Below are positions 26,465 through 34,216 of a stretch of DNA of 37,634 nt, in pieces. The stretch's first letter is position 1; every line of letters starts with the position of its first letter. The stretch is from CAZEAN01 sp964510225 (GTDB lineage Bacteria > Planctomycetota > Planctomycetia > Isosphaerales > Isosphaeraceae). Where the stretch lies: NCBI GenBank assembly GCA_964510225.1, contig CAZEAN010000059.1, positions 1 to 37,634 of the forward strand, written 5' to 3'. A program made the position numbers and the translations under genes. Under the pieces are notes generated by a model. The model did no database searches. It was not told where the DNA came from and saw nothing but the letters and a program-made list of their open reading frames with translations.

Positions 26465-27064
26465 GCGGATCAGGATTTGGGACCATGACTCGAACTCGTC
26501 GACTTTCTCGCGGACGGTCGAATTCGGCATAAATCCTGGGTTCTCAAGAACTGACTCCGCGGCCTCGACGTCACCCGAAGCCAATTCGAAGAGATACGCG
26601 ATCCCGAGGTGAACGGAGCCGACCTCGGTGGAATCATCGTTGATGAGTCCGATCCGCCTCAGCTTCCCTGCTGCCCCAATTCTGACCTCCTCTTCGAGTT
26701 CGCGTCTTAGGGCATTTTCGCAGGCACGACTGGGATCAAAGGTATCGTCGGTCGCGTCTTCCAAGTCGACGTGACCGCCAACGCCGAGCGATCGGAAGGT
26801 TCGGAGTCGCGTCTCTGCTCCTCCGGTGCCTCGGGTGTAGCAAAAGATCGACTCGCCGTGAAGGATCATCACATAAGGAATGAATTGCTTGAAACTTGGA
26901 TCTTGCTCGGCGCTCCCTCGGGGCCGGAATTCGGCGACTCCTGGGTCGAGAAGTCGGTCCAGGTAATGATCTAGGTCACTTGAGAATCCTTGAAACCGCC
27001 CGAGGCGATCGAACTCCGCAGAGGGAGCGCCCAAGACCTTCTGTGCCGCCTTCGTGGTCTTCAT
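26438..27064 (-). CDS. NUDIX-type hydrolase
   Basis: About 208 residues. The start at 27064 is preferred because GGAAGAGG lies directly upstream; an ATG 15 bases earlier is possible. The NUDIX box appears in the extended form seen in a phosphoesterase-like subgroup: GVGGHVDLED, a short insertion, then ALRRELEEEV. The metal-binding REXXEE core (RELEEE) is intact. The N-terminal half carries FIPYVMILHGESIFCYTR, a strand pair typical of that subgroup. It probably cleaves a nucleoside diphosphate linked to another group; the exact substrate is unknown. Downstream of queA on the same strand, and its 3' end overlaps the convergent hydrolase gene by 27 bases. Stop is TAA. Confidence 0.82.
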   Translation of the reverse strand: MKTTKAAQKVLGAPSAEFDRLGRFQGFSSDLDHYLDRLLDPGVAEFRPRGSAEQDPSFKQFIPYVMILHGESIFCYTRGTGGAETRLRTFRSLGVGGHVDLEDATDDTFDPSRACENALRRELEEEVRIGAAGKLRRIGLINDDSTEVGSVHLGIAYLFELASGDVEAAESVLENPGFMPNSTVREKVDEFESWSQILIRSFLHSPLS

Positions 27065-27083
27065 CGCCTCTTCCTTCATGAAG

Positions 27084-27108
27084 CGGGCCGAGCCTTCGAC
27101 CCGGCCCG
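27084..27108 (-). promoter_or_regulatory. GC-rich inverted repeat between queA and the NUDIX gene
   Basis: CGGGCCG (27084-27090) and CGGCCCG (27102-27108) form a perfect 7-bp stem with an 11-base loop. It lies after the queA stop and about 20 bases before the NUDIX start on the minus strand. No T run follows, so it may be a weak terminator, a processing site or a structure affecting NUDIX translation. Confidence 0.3.
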
Positions 27109-27174
27109 GTAGACTGAGATCTTCAACGTTCTCGGATTCGGCTCGGCTACCCTCTGTTCTTGCACTCTTTTCGG

Positions 27175-28206
27175 TCAGAGGATGAGCATCGCATCTCCGT
27201 AACTATAAAACCGATAACCTTCTTGGATCGCCGTCCTGTAAGCTTCGTGGAGGAAGTCGAGGCCCGTCAGTGCCGAGACGAAAACGAGGAGGCTGCTTCT
27301 CGGAAGGTGAAAATTCGTAATCAATGCATCGAGACCAGTAAATCGATGACCGGGACGAATGTAGATGGATGTTTCTCCCACTTGAGTGTGAAAGAGGCCG
27401 CGCTCGTCCGCCGTAGTCTCCAAGACTCGACCCGAGGTGGTCCCGACCGCGATGATCCGCCCACCGTCTCGTCGCGCTTCATTCAAGAGATCAGCCGAGG
27501 CTGGATCAAATTCGAACCGTTCCGGGTGCATCTGGTGCTGGTCGATCTGATCGACCTGGATCGGTCGGAAAGTGCCAATTCCGACGTGAAGGGTCAGGTC
27601 GACGCTGGCGATCCCCTTCCGATCGAGTTGTTCAAGGAGATTATCAGAGAAGTGGAGTCCTGCGGTCGGTGCGGCGACAGAACCGGCTTCGACTGCGTAG
27701 CGAGTCTGGTAGCGTTCTCGATCATCCGGTCCTTCAATTCCTTGGCGGATGTATGGCGGTAATGGGACCGTGCCATGCTCGTTCAGTACGAGTTCGGGAT
27801 CCCGATGGTCATTAGGTCGTACCAGGCACTTTCCTTCGGGTTGGACTTCAACGATCGTAAGAAGAAGTCCGCCATTGATCTCGATGATCTCGCCTGGCTT
27901 TGGTCGCCCCCGAGTCTTCGTCAGCAATTCCCAGAGGCCGGTCTCCGTGGCATTCAAATAGAGACCTTCCCAACGACCACCGGTCTCGGCCCGGATCCCG
28001 TGGAGCCGAGCAGGAAGAACTTTTGAACGATTACGGACTAAAAGATCCGTCGGATTAAGTAACTCTGGGAGTTCGAAGAACTGATGGTGACTGATCGATC
28101 GTTCCTGACGACGGAGAACCATCAACCGGGACTCGTCTCGGGAAGGGGTCGGGTGTTGAGCGATCAACTCTTCCGGAAGTTCGAAGTCAAAATCACTGGT
28201 ACGCAT
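27175..28206 (-). CDS. queA: S-adenosylmethionine:tRNA ribosyltransferase-isomerase
   Basis: A 343-residue protein from the ATG at 28206, where the family's usual start MRTSDFDFELPEELIAQHP begins; 20 further codons are open upstream without support. It moves the ribosyl part of SAM onto 7-aminomethyl-7-deazaguanine at the tRNA wobble base, giving epoxyqueuosine. Conserved stretches include RLMVLRR, NRSKVLPARL, VPLPPYI, ERYQTRYA, SVAAPTAGLHFS, LHVGIGTFRP, HPERFEF, RIIAVGTTSGRVLE and TNFHLPRSSLL. Length fits the family. No other queuosine gene is in the window. It is divergent from the glycosyltransferase gene. Stop is TGA. Confidence 0.95.
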   Translation of the reverse strand: MRTSDFDFELPEELIAQHPTPSRDESRLMVLRRQERSISHHQFFELPELLNPTDLLVRNRSKVLPARLHGIRAETGGRWEGLYLNATETGLWELLTKTRGRPKPGEIIEINGGLLLTIVEVQPEGKCLVRPNDHRDPELVLNEHGTVPLPPYIRQGIEGPDDRERYQTRYAVEAGSVAAPTAGLHFSDNLLEQLDRKGIASVDLTLHVGIGTFRPIQVDQIDQHQMHPERFEFDPASADLLNEARRDGGRIIAVGTTSGRVLETTADERGLFHTQVGETSIYIRPGHRFTGLDALITNFHLPRSSLLVFVSALTGLDFLHEAYRTAIQEGYRFYSYGDAMLIL

Positions 28207-28264
28207 GGGAGTTGCGAAAAGGGGGCCGCTGAATTGATTGATCCTCAGTGCGTTGGGGCGCTCC

Positions 28265-29452
28265 ATGATTAAGTTGGATCGCTTCCAGAGTTTCTCCCGG
28301 AGATTAAGGAGGTCAGATCAGTCGCCTCGGCCAATTCCCGTCCAACCAAGACCGATCGCATTGGTGATCACGGATCTCGACGTTGGTGGTGCCGAACGTG
28401 CACTCTTCGAACTAGTCACTCGGCTGGATCGACGTCGATGGAATCCCAAAGTAATCTCCCTCTCTGGTCCAGGGCCATTTTATCAGGCGCTCGGGAAGCG
28501 TGGAGTTGAAGCCGAATGCCTTGGACTCCGAAATAGCGAGCCGGTCCGAGGGATCATCCGGCTAACCGAGGCGATCCGGAAACATCGACCGGTATTGATC
28601 CAGAGTTTTCTCTTCCATGCCAACATTGCCTCGCGGTTCGCCGGGATGCTCGCCGGGGTCCCTCGGGTGATCGGAGGGGTCCGTGTCGCCGAACGGGAAA
28701 AGGCTTGGCATCTCATCATCGAGCGACTCACTGCCCCGCTCACATCCGGAGTTGTCTGTGTATCCAAAGGAGTCGCCCGCGATCTCAAGAAACGGACTCG
28801 GTGGCCCTGCTCAAGGCTCGTTGTGATCCCGAATGGCATTGACCTCAGCCGCTTTGGAGACGATCCGGAGGAATCATCCCCACTCGTCGAAGAACTCCGG
28901 ATCCCTCCAGACCAGGTGATTGGCTTGTTCGTTGGTCGAATCACGAGACAAAAGGGCCTCAGGACACTCCTCGATGCGCTGGAACGCCCCGAGATCTTGA
29001 AGCTTCCGCTCCACCTTGTCATCGTCGGGGAGGGTGATCAACGCGAAGAACTCGAAAGACGGACCAACTCGAGCCCCGCGCTCCGCGGCCGGATGAGCTG
29101 GGTCGGGTTTCGAGAGGTCAGTCGATCGCTCTTCCAAGCGGCACGATTTTTGGTCCTACCGTCGGAATGGGAAGGGATGCCCAACATTGTTCTCGAAGCG
29201 ATGGCCAATGGGCTACCCGTGATCGGTACGGCGATTGAAGGTACCGAAGACCTCGTGATTGACGGAGTGACCGGTTGGTTAGTTCCACCCCGAGATCCAA
29301 GTTCACTGGCATCAGCGATCATGGAAGCGACGCAATCCCCCGAAACCGCGGCCTCTCGCGGAGTCGAGGCTCACGCATTTGTACTCCGCCAATTTCAGCT
29401 CGATCAGGTGGTGGCATCCTATGAGCGACTTTGGGAATCGGTCCTCGACTGA
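28265..29452 (+). CDS. Family 4 glycosyltransferase (GT-B fold)
   Basis: About 395 residues from the ATG at 28265; an in-frame TTG at 28238 is also possible. The N-terminal Rossmann half begins ALVITDLDVGGAERALFEL, a typical GT4 start. In the C-terminal half, VIPNGIDLSRF, GLFVGRITRQKGL, LHLVIVGEGDQREEL, and the sugar-nucleotide E-x7-E motif in EGMPNIVLEAMANGLPVIGT are clear. The protein is cytoplasmic or membrane-associated and likely builds a surface polysaccharide or lipid-linked glycan; donor and acceptor are unknown. It is divergent from queA, and folD follows 89 bases later on the same strand. Stop is TGA. Confidence 0.9.
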   Translation: MIKLDRFQSFSRRLRRSDQSPRPIPVQPRPIALVITDLDVGGAERALFELVTRLDRRRWNPKVISLSGPGPFYQALGKRGVEAECLGLRNSEPVRGIIRLTEAIRKHRPVLIQSFLFHANIASRFAGMLAGVPRVIGGVRVAEREKAWHLIIERLTAPLTSGVVCVSKGVARDLKKRTRWPCSRLVVIPNGIDLSRFGDDPEESSPLVEELRIPPDQVIGLFVGRITRQKGLRTLLDALERPEILKLPLHLVIVGEGDQREELERRTNSSPALRGRMSWVGFREVSRSLFQAARFLVLPSEWEGMPNIVLEAMANGLPVIGTAIEGTEDLVIDGVTGWLVPPRDPSSLASAIMEATQSPETAASRGVEAHAFVLRQFQLDQVVASYERLWESVLD

Positions 29453-29541
29453 TTGATATCAAAGTGCAGAAGGTTCTCGCAATTGGCCGGATTGATCGCT
29501 AACTTCGGGAGCGGTTTTAAAAATGCAGAGGCAAGTAAACG

Positions 29542-30414
29542 TTGGCTGCAACACTCATCGACGGCAAAAAGACATCAGCCGCAATTCGCGCTGAACTCGC
29601 GGATCGAATTGCCCACTTCAGCACGAGTTATGGCAGGGCCCCCGGACTGACCGCTGTCCTTGTGGGTGACAACCCAGCGAGCCGAGTCTACGTCCGGAAC
29701 AAGCAAAAGGCCTGTCAGGCCGTTGGGCTTCATGGTGTCGTCAAGCAACTCCCCGATAGCCTCAGGGAGGCGGACCTACTCCAGGTTGTGGACGAGCTGA
29801 ACGCGGCTCCTGATGTTGACGGCATTTTGGTTCAGCTCCCGCTCCCAACCCAAATCAGCGTTGATCGGGTGATCGAAGCGATTCAGCCCGATAAGGACGT
29901 GGATGGCTTCCACCCCGAGAATCTCGGGCTCCTGGTTGCCGGGAGACCGAGATTCGTCCCGTGTACGCCCCTTGGAGTTCAAGAACTTCTGAAGCGGCAT
30001 GGGGTTGAAGTCCGGGGCCGGAAGGTCGTGATCCTGGGGCGGTCAAACATCGTCGGCAAGCCATTGGCCTTGCTCCTGATGCAGAAAGGGGAGGCTGCCG
30101 ATGCCACGGTCACCGTCTGCCACTCTGCGACTCAGGATACGGTCGAGATTGTCCGAGAGGCGGACATTGTGATCGCCGCCGTTGGTAAGCGTCAGATGGT
30201 CAAACGCGACTGGATCAAACCAGGCGCTGTCGTGATCGATGTCGGGATCCATCGGAATGAGGATCGAAGCTTGTCTGGCGACGTCGATTTTGACCAGGTC
30301 GCTGAGGTCGCAAGTCAGATCACACCCGTCCCCGGTGGTGTCGGGCCGATGACGATCGCGATGCTATTAGCAAATACGATGAAAGCTGCCGAACTCCGCG
30401 AACGCTCGCAGTAG
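29542..30414 (+). CDS. folD: Bifunctional methylenetetrahydrofolate dehydrogenase/cyclohydrolase
   Basis: A 290-residue FolD. It interconverts methylene-, methenyl- and formyl-tetrahydrofolate in the cytoplasm using NADP. The catalytic Tyr/Lys pair sits in SRVYVRNKQKACQ; other conserved stretches are GILVQLPLP, IQPDKDVDGFHPENLG, PCTPLGVQELL, VVILGRSNIVGKPLALLL, TVCHSAT, ADIVIAAVGK, AVVIDVGIHR and TPVPGGVGPMTIAML. The start is TTG at 29542; an in-frame TAA two codons upstream rules out a longer form, and GAGG lies 11 bases before it. It ends in TAG. The next gene starts 74 bases on. Confidence 0.96.
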   Translation: MAATLIDGKKTSAAIRAELADRIAHFSTSYGRAPGLTAVLVGDNPASRVYVRNKQKACQAVGLHGVVKQLPDSLREADLLQVVDELNAAPDVDGILVQLPLPTQISVDRVIEAIQPDKDVDGFHPENLGLLVAGRPRFVPCTPLGVQELLKRHGVEVRGRKVVILGRSNIVGKPLALLLMQKGEAADATVTVCHSATQDTVEIVREADIVIAAVGKRQMVKRDWIKPGAVVIDVGIHRNEDRSLSGDVDFDQVAEVASQITPVPGGVGPMTIAMLLANTMKAAELRERSQ

Positions 30415-30488
30415 GCGTCAATCAAACTGATTTCCCTCACGTAGTTTCATCCGTCTCCGCGACGAACATCTTCAAGAAGGTCAGCACG

Positions 30489-31325
30489 ATGATCCGTTTC
30501 GGCATCTGCAACGAACTCTTTGATGGCTGGCAACTGGAAGCAATCTGTACTGAGGTGAAGTCGCATGGTTACGAGGGGCTAGAACTCGCTCCCTTCACGT
30601 TGGCTCCTCTGATCACCGATCTTGACTCAACGCGGAGGGCTCAGATCCGCCAGACCATCGAATCATCCGGCCTTGAGGTCATCGGACTCCATTGGCTCTT
30701 GGCCAAGACTGAGGGCTTGCACCTCACCTCACCCGATCTCGGAGTCCGGCAGCGGACTGCCGCCTATGTCGTTGCACTTGCGGAAGCGACCCGTGATCTT
30801 GGCGGTTCGTTAATGGTCTTTGGCTCGCCTCAACAGAGGGATTTGCAACCTGGGATCACGATGGAGCAGGGAATGGAGTGGGCCGCTGAGGTTTTCGGAA
30901 CAGTCGGACCGCGCCTCGACGAGTTCGGAGTGGATCTCTGCATTGAGCCTCTCGCCCATACCGAAACGAACTTTCTCCAGAGTATCGCGGAAGCCAACCA
31001 ACTAATCGATCGTCTCAATCATCCACGCTTCAAGCTTCATCTTGATGTGAAGGCGATGGCAAGTGACCCGGGAGGTTCCATCGTCTCCCTGATCGAAACA
31101 CATGGGTCCAAGGCGGGCCACTTTCACGCCAACGACGCGAATCTCAGAGGTCCAGGGATGGGCGAGATCGACTTCGGACCGATCATGAAATCGCTAGTCC
31201 GATCAGGTTACGATCAATGGGTTTCCGTCGAAGTCTTCGACTTCACTCCGGGTGCGTCCGAGACATCCAAGCAAAGCATCGAAACGCTCCGTCAAACGCT
31301 TGGGGCGGCGACTTCATCTTCCTGA
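30489..31325 (+). CDS. Sugar phosphate isomerase/epimerase-like TIM barrel protein
   Basis: A 278-residue protein of the xylose isomerase-like/AP endonuclease 2 TIM barrel family. The start FGICNELFDGW with HGYEGLELAP is typical. Likely metal ligands are the Glu in CIEPLAHTETNFL, the Asp in LHLDVKAM, the His in GHFHANDANLRGPG, and the Glu in VSVEVFDF. Such proteins isomerise or epimerise sugars or inositols, or act on keto acids; the substrate is not predictable. No signal peptide is visible. AAGG lies about 10 bases before the ATG. It follows folD by 74 bases and could be co-transcribed. Stop is TGA. Confidence 0.87.
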   Translation: MIRFGICNELFDGWQLEAICTEVKSHGYEGLELAPFTLAPLITDLDSTRRAQIRQTIESSGLEVIGLHWLLAKTEGLHLTSPDLGVRQRTAAYVVALAEATRDLGGSLMVFGSPQQRDLQPGITMEQGMEWAAEVFGTVGPRLDEFGVDLCIEPLAHTETNFLQSIAEANQLIDRLNHPRFKLHLDVKAMASDPGGSIVSLIETHGSKAGHFHANDANLRGPGMGEIDFGPIMKSLVRSGYDQWVSVEVFDFTPGASETSKQSIETLRQTLGAATSSS

Positions 31326-31678
31326 GAGTAATCGACGGAATGGTTGCCGATGCTGTAAGCTTCAATCAAAAAACAAGATCGGTCGAAACTACTGGTCTCG
31401 TGTACTGTGGCGAGATGATTGAAGATTGGGCAAAGCGCAAATCTCTGGGCTCCGGAGATCCCGGAGCCTTGATTGGCTCGTTGCCCAATCGTTCCGCAGA
31501 TCCTTGCCCCTGACCAAGATGCTCCTGAATCTTTCTCGATTGTCTTAGTGATTTTTTGTACATTAAAAGCAATTGCTCTTGGGAGGAAGACCGATTATGT
31601 TATTGATCAAGATCATGGGGGAGCCCCAGATGGTTGGTGATCCACGATCGCCAAGGCTAGCAAGAGACAGGATTGACG
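31326..31678 (+). other. Gap upstream of the topoisomerase genes
   Basis: About 350 bases holding a large inverted repeat (31424-31490) and a purine-rich GGGAGGA at about 31581-31587. Fifteen-odd bases beyond it lies an ATG that opens a 47-codon frame running into the gyrA-like gene. The promoter of the topoisomerase pair probably lies in the AT-rich stretch around 31540-31570. Confidence 0.4.
31424..31490 (+). terminator. Nested inverted repeat after the isomerase gene
   Basis: Outer arms GATTGGGCAA (31424-31433) and TTGCCCAATC (31481-31490) pair perfectly over 10 bp. An inner 8-bp stem GGCTCCGG/CCGGAGCC (31448-31455, 31461-31468) closes a 5-base loop. The stems are separated by 14 and 12 unpaired bases. 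The position about 100 bases after the isomerase stop suits a terminator or processing signal, but no T run follows directly, so a structured RNA element is an alternative. Confidence 0.5.
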
Positions 31679-31740
31679 ATGGCTCGAAAGAAGCGTTCGG
31701 CGGCAAAGTCTGGTCGATCCGCAGATGCGCCTGTTGCTGA
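31597..31740 (+). CDS. Possible leader ORF overlapping the gyrA start
   Basis: An ATG at 31597 is preceded at 10 bases by GGAGG, the best ribosome binding site in the area. The frame runs 47 codons to TGA at 31738-31740, overlapping the first 62 bases of the gyrA-like gene in another frame. The peptide has no recognised family. It might couple or dampen translation of the main gene, or be chance; no conservation data are available. Confidence 0.25.
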   Translation: MLLIKIMGEPQMVGDPRSPRLARDRIDDGSKEAFGGKVWSIRRCACC

Positions 31741-34123
31741 GGTAGTCTTAGATCGTTCGTTTGCTGAAGCGACTCGTGAGCGTTATCTCAACTATGCCCT
31801 CAGTGTGATCACGTCGCGGGCTTTGCCCGACGTCCGAGATGGATTGAAGCCAGTTCAGCGACGGATCCTGTACGCGATCTGGAATGATCTCCGGGTGAAC
31901 TCAACCACCCGTTATGTGAAGTCGGCGGCGGTCGTGGGCGAAGTGATCGGGAAGTACCACCCCCACGGAGATCAGGCAGTCTACGATGCGTTAGTGAGGA
32001 TGGCGCAGGAGTTTACGCTTCGGTATCCACTCATCGAGGGTTATGGAAACTTCGGTTCGATCGATGGGGATCCACCGGCCGCCATGCGGTATACCGAGTG
32101 TCGACTTCAGCCAATTGCGGAGGCGATCCTCGACGAGATTCGACAGGGGACGGTTGAGTTTAGGCCTAATTATGCAGCGACACACGATGAACCGACCGTT
32201 TTGCCGGCTCAAGTTCCGAATCTCTTGATCAATGGAGCGTCGGGGATTGCAGTTGGGATGGCGACAAACATCCCGCCCCACAATCTCCGAGAAGTCTGCC
32301 AGGCATTGGTTGCACTCCTTGATCGGAATCGTGATCTCCCGATCGAAACAATCCTGAAGCACATCCAAGGCCCCGACTTTCCGACCGGTGGCCTCATCCT
32401 CAACTCAGCCGAGGAGATCCGGAAAATCTATGCGAACGGCCAGGGCACGATCAAGGTCCGCGGTACCTACGAACTGAGTCCAGATCGACCGAACCAAGTG
32501 GTCATAACGTCGATTCCTTACGGGGTCGAGAAGGATCCGCTTGTTTTGCGGATCGGCGAACTCATTTCCAAGGGTCAAGTCCCTCAGCTAACGAATGTGA
32601 AGGACTTGAGCACGGACGATATCCGGATCGTTCTTGAGCTCCGTGAAGGTGCAACTCATGAAGCGGCTTTGGCTTACCTCTTCAAGAATTCACCGCTCCA
32701 AACCAATTTCAATGTCAATCTAACTTGTCTTCAACCTGCAGCAGATGCGGAGGTCGCGGTTCCGAGTCGGCTCGACCTGAAGACACTCCTCGTTCACTTC
32801 CTCGACTTCCGACTTGACGTGGTCACGCGACGGCTCCGCCACGAACTTGAGGCTCTTCTCCGTCGGATCCATCTCCTTGAAGGCTTCGCGATCGTTTTTA
32901 ATGCGCTCGACGAAGCGATCAAGATGATTCGAAACAGCGACGGTAAGGCGGATGCGGCTCCGAAGCTCATCAAGCGTTTCAAGTTGACCGAACTACAGAC
33001 CGATGCAGTACTTGAGACAAAGCTCTATCGCCTTGGGAAACTGGAGATCAAGGAGATTCTCGACGAACTCGAAGTGAAACGAGCGCGTGCGGCCGAGATC
33101 GAGCAACTCCTCGACGACGAGCAGGCGCGTTGGAAGATCGTTCGTACCGAACTTAAGGCTGTTGCGAAGAATTACGGCGATGACCGTCGAACACGGATCG
33201 AAGAGCAGGCGGAACCAATTACGCTCCGGGAAGAGGATTACATCGTCGATGAGGATGCTTGGGTCATCGTCACTCGAGACGGTTGGGTAAAGCGTCAGAA
33301 GTCGTTCACCGACGTTGCGAGCATCCGGGTTCGTGAAGAAGATCGGGTTGGTTGGGTTTATCGAGCTAAAGCTCGCCAGACGCTCATCTTGTTTACAAGT
33401 CGAGGGCTCGCCTACACGATCCGGATCAACGATATTCCCATGACAACGGGCCACGGCGAGCCAATTCAACGGCAATTCGCCTTCGAGGACGGAGAATCGA
33501 TTGTCGGTGTGCTCTGCAACGACCCCCGCTGCCTCCCCGCTCCCCAATTATCAGCGGAACGGAATGGGAAGCACCATCAAGCGTATCTCTCGGAAGAGCT
33601 TAAGCCCGAGAACGGGAGCACCGACCCCCAATCAGAAGGGCCCTTTGCGATCGCAATCACTCGTTCTGGCAAGGCAGTCCGGTTCGAGCTTGACAACGTC
33701 GGAGCCGTTTCGACGCGAAAAGGTCGGGCCATTGTCCGGTTGGATGGGGCGATTGGCGATGATGGAGTCGTCGGCGTCGAAGTTTCGGATGGGAGCGAAC
33801 AGGTTCTCGTCGTGACTCAAAAAGCACGCGCGATCGTGTTCCGGAGCGTCGATGTCAATCTGGTCTCGGGTGTTGCGAAAGGGGTGCTTGCAATCAAGCT
33901 GGACCCGAAAGATCGAGTCCTCGGATTCCTCGTCGCTACCTCTAAGGGAGACCAGATTCAAGTCCGGACGAACCGAGGGGCGATCCAGACGATCCGAGCC
34001 TCGAAGTATCCGACCGCGATGCGTGGGGGCAAGGGTTTTGCCTTGATGCAGCGCGGGTCGGTGACGGAATTGATCCTTCCCGATCCATCACCCGTTCCTC
34101 CTGTCGATCAGGTCGAAGAGTAA
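31679..34123 (+). CDS. gyrA: Type IIA DNA topoisomerase subunit A (gyrase A or topo IV ParC)
   Basis: An 814-residue A subunit that cuts and rejoins DNA with its catalytic tyrosine. The ATG at 31679 has AGGA upstream; a TTG two codons earlier is less likely. The winged-helix region reads YLNYALSVITSRALPDVRDG and KYHPHGDQAVYDALVRMAQ, and the active Tyr is at 138 in AAMRYTECRL. The tower and coiled coil follow, then a beta-pinwheel C-terminal domain from about residue 500. The canonical gyrase box QRRGG(K/R)G is not seen in the first blade; an MRGGKG lies at about 781-786. This leaves gyrase versus topo IV open. The residue matching E. coli Ser83 is Gln. The B subunit follows 93 bases downstream, the reverse of the usual order. 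Stop is TAA. Confidence 0.93.
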   Translation: MARKKRSAAKSGRSADAPVAEVVLDRSFAEATRERYLNYALSVITSRALPDVRDGLKPVQRRILYAIWNDLRVNSTTRYVKSAAVVGEVIGKYHPHGDQAVYDALVRMAQEFTLRYPLIEGYGNFGSIDGDPPAAMRYTECRLQPIAEAILDEIRQGTVEFRPNYAATHDEPTVLPAQVPNLLINGASGIAVGMATNIPPHNLREVCQALVALLDRNRDLPIETILKHIQGPDFPTGGLILNSAEEIRKIYANGQGTIKVRGTYELSPDRPNQVVITSIPYGVEKDPLVLRIGELISKGQVPQLTNVKDLSTDDIRIVLELREGATHEAALAYLFKNSPLQTNFNVNLTCLQPAADAEVAVPSRLDLKTLLVHFLDFRLDVVTRRLRHELEALLRRIHLLEGFAIVFNALDEAIKMIRNSDGKADAAPKLIKRFKLTELQTDAVLETKLYRLGKLEIKEILDELEVKRARAAEIEQLLDDEQARWKIVRTELKAVAKNYGDDRRTRIEEQAEPITLREEDYIVDEDAWVIVTRDGWVKRQKSFTDVASIRVREEDRVGWVYRAKARQTLILFTSRGLAYTIRINDIPMTTGHGEPIQRQFAFEDGESIVGVLCNDPRCLPAPQLSAERNGKHHQAYLSEELKPENGSTDPQSEGPFAIAITRSGKAVRFELDNVGAVSTRKGRAIVRLDGAIGDDGVVGVEVSDGSEQVLVVTQKARAIVFRSVDVNLVSGVAKGVLAIKLDPKDRVLGFLVATSKGDQIQVRTNRGAIQTIRASKYPTAMRGGKGFALMQRGSVTELILPDPSPVPPVDQVEE

Positions 34124-34216
34124 TACACTCCCGATCACTGCTGTTGATCGTCCCCGTTGTTTCTGGGAACGTCCCTTACCGAATTCCTCTCGGATTCCTG
34201 ACTGAGAGCAGTAGCT

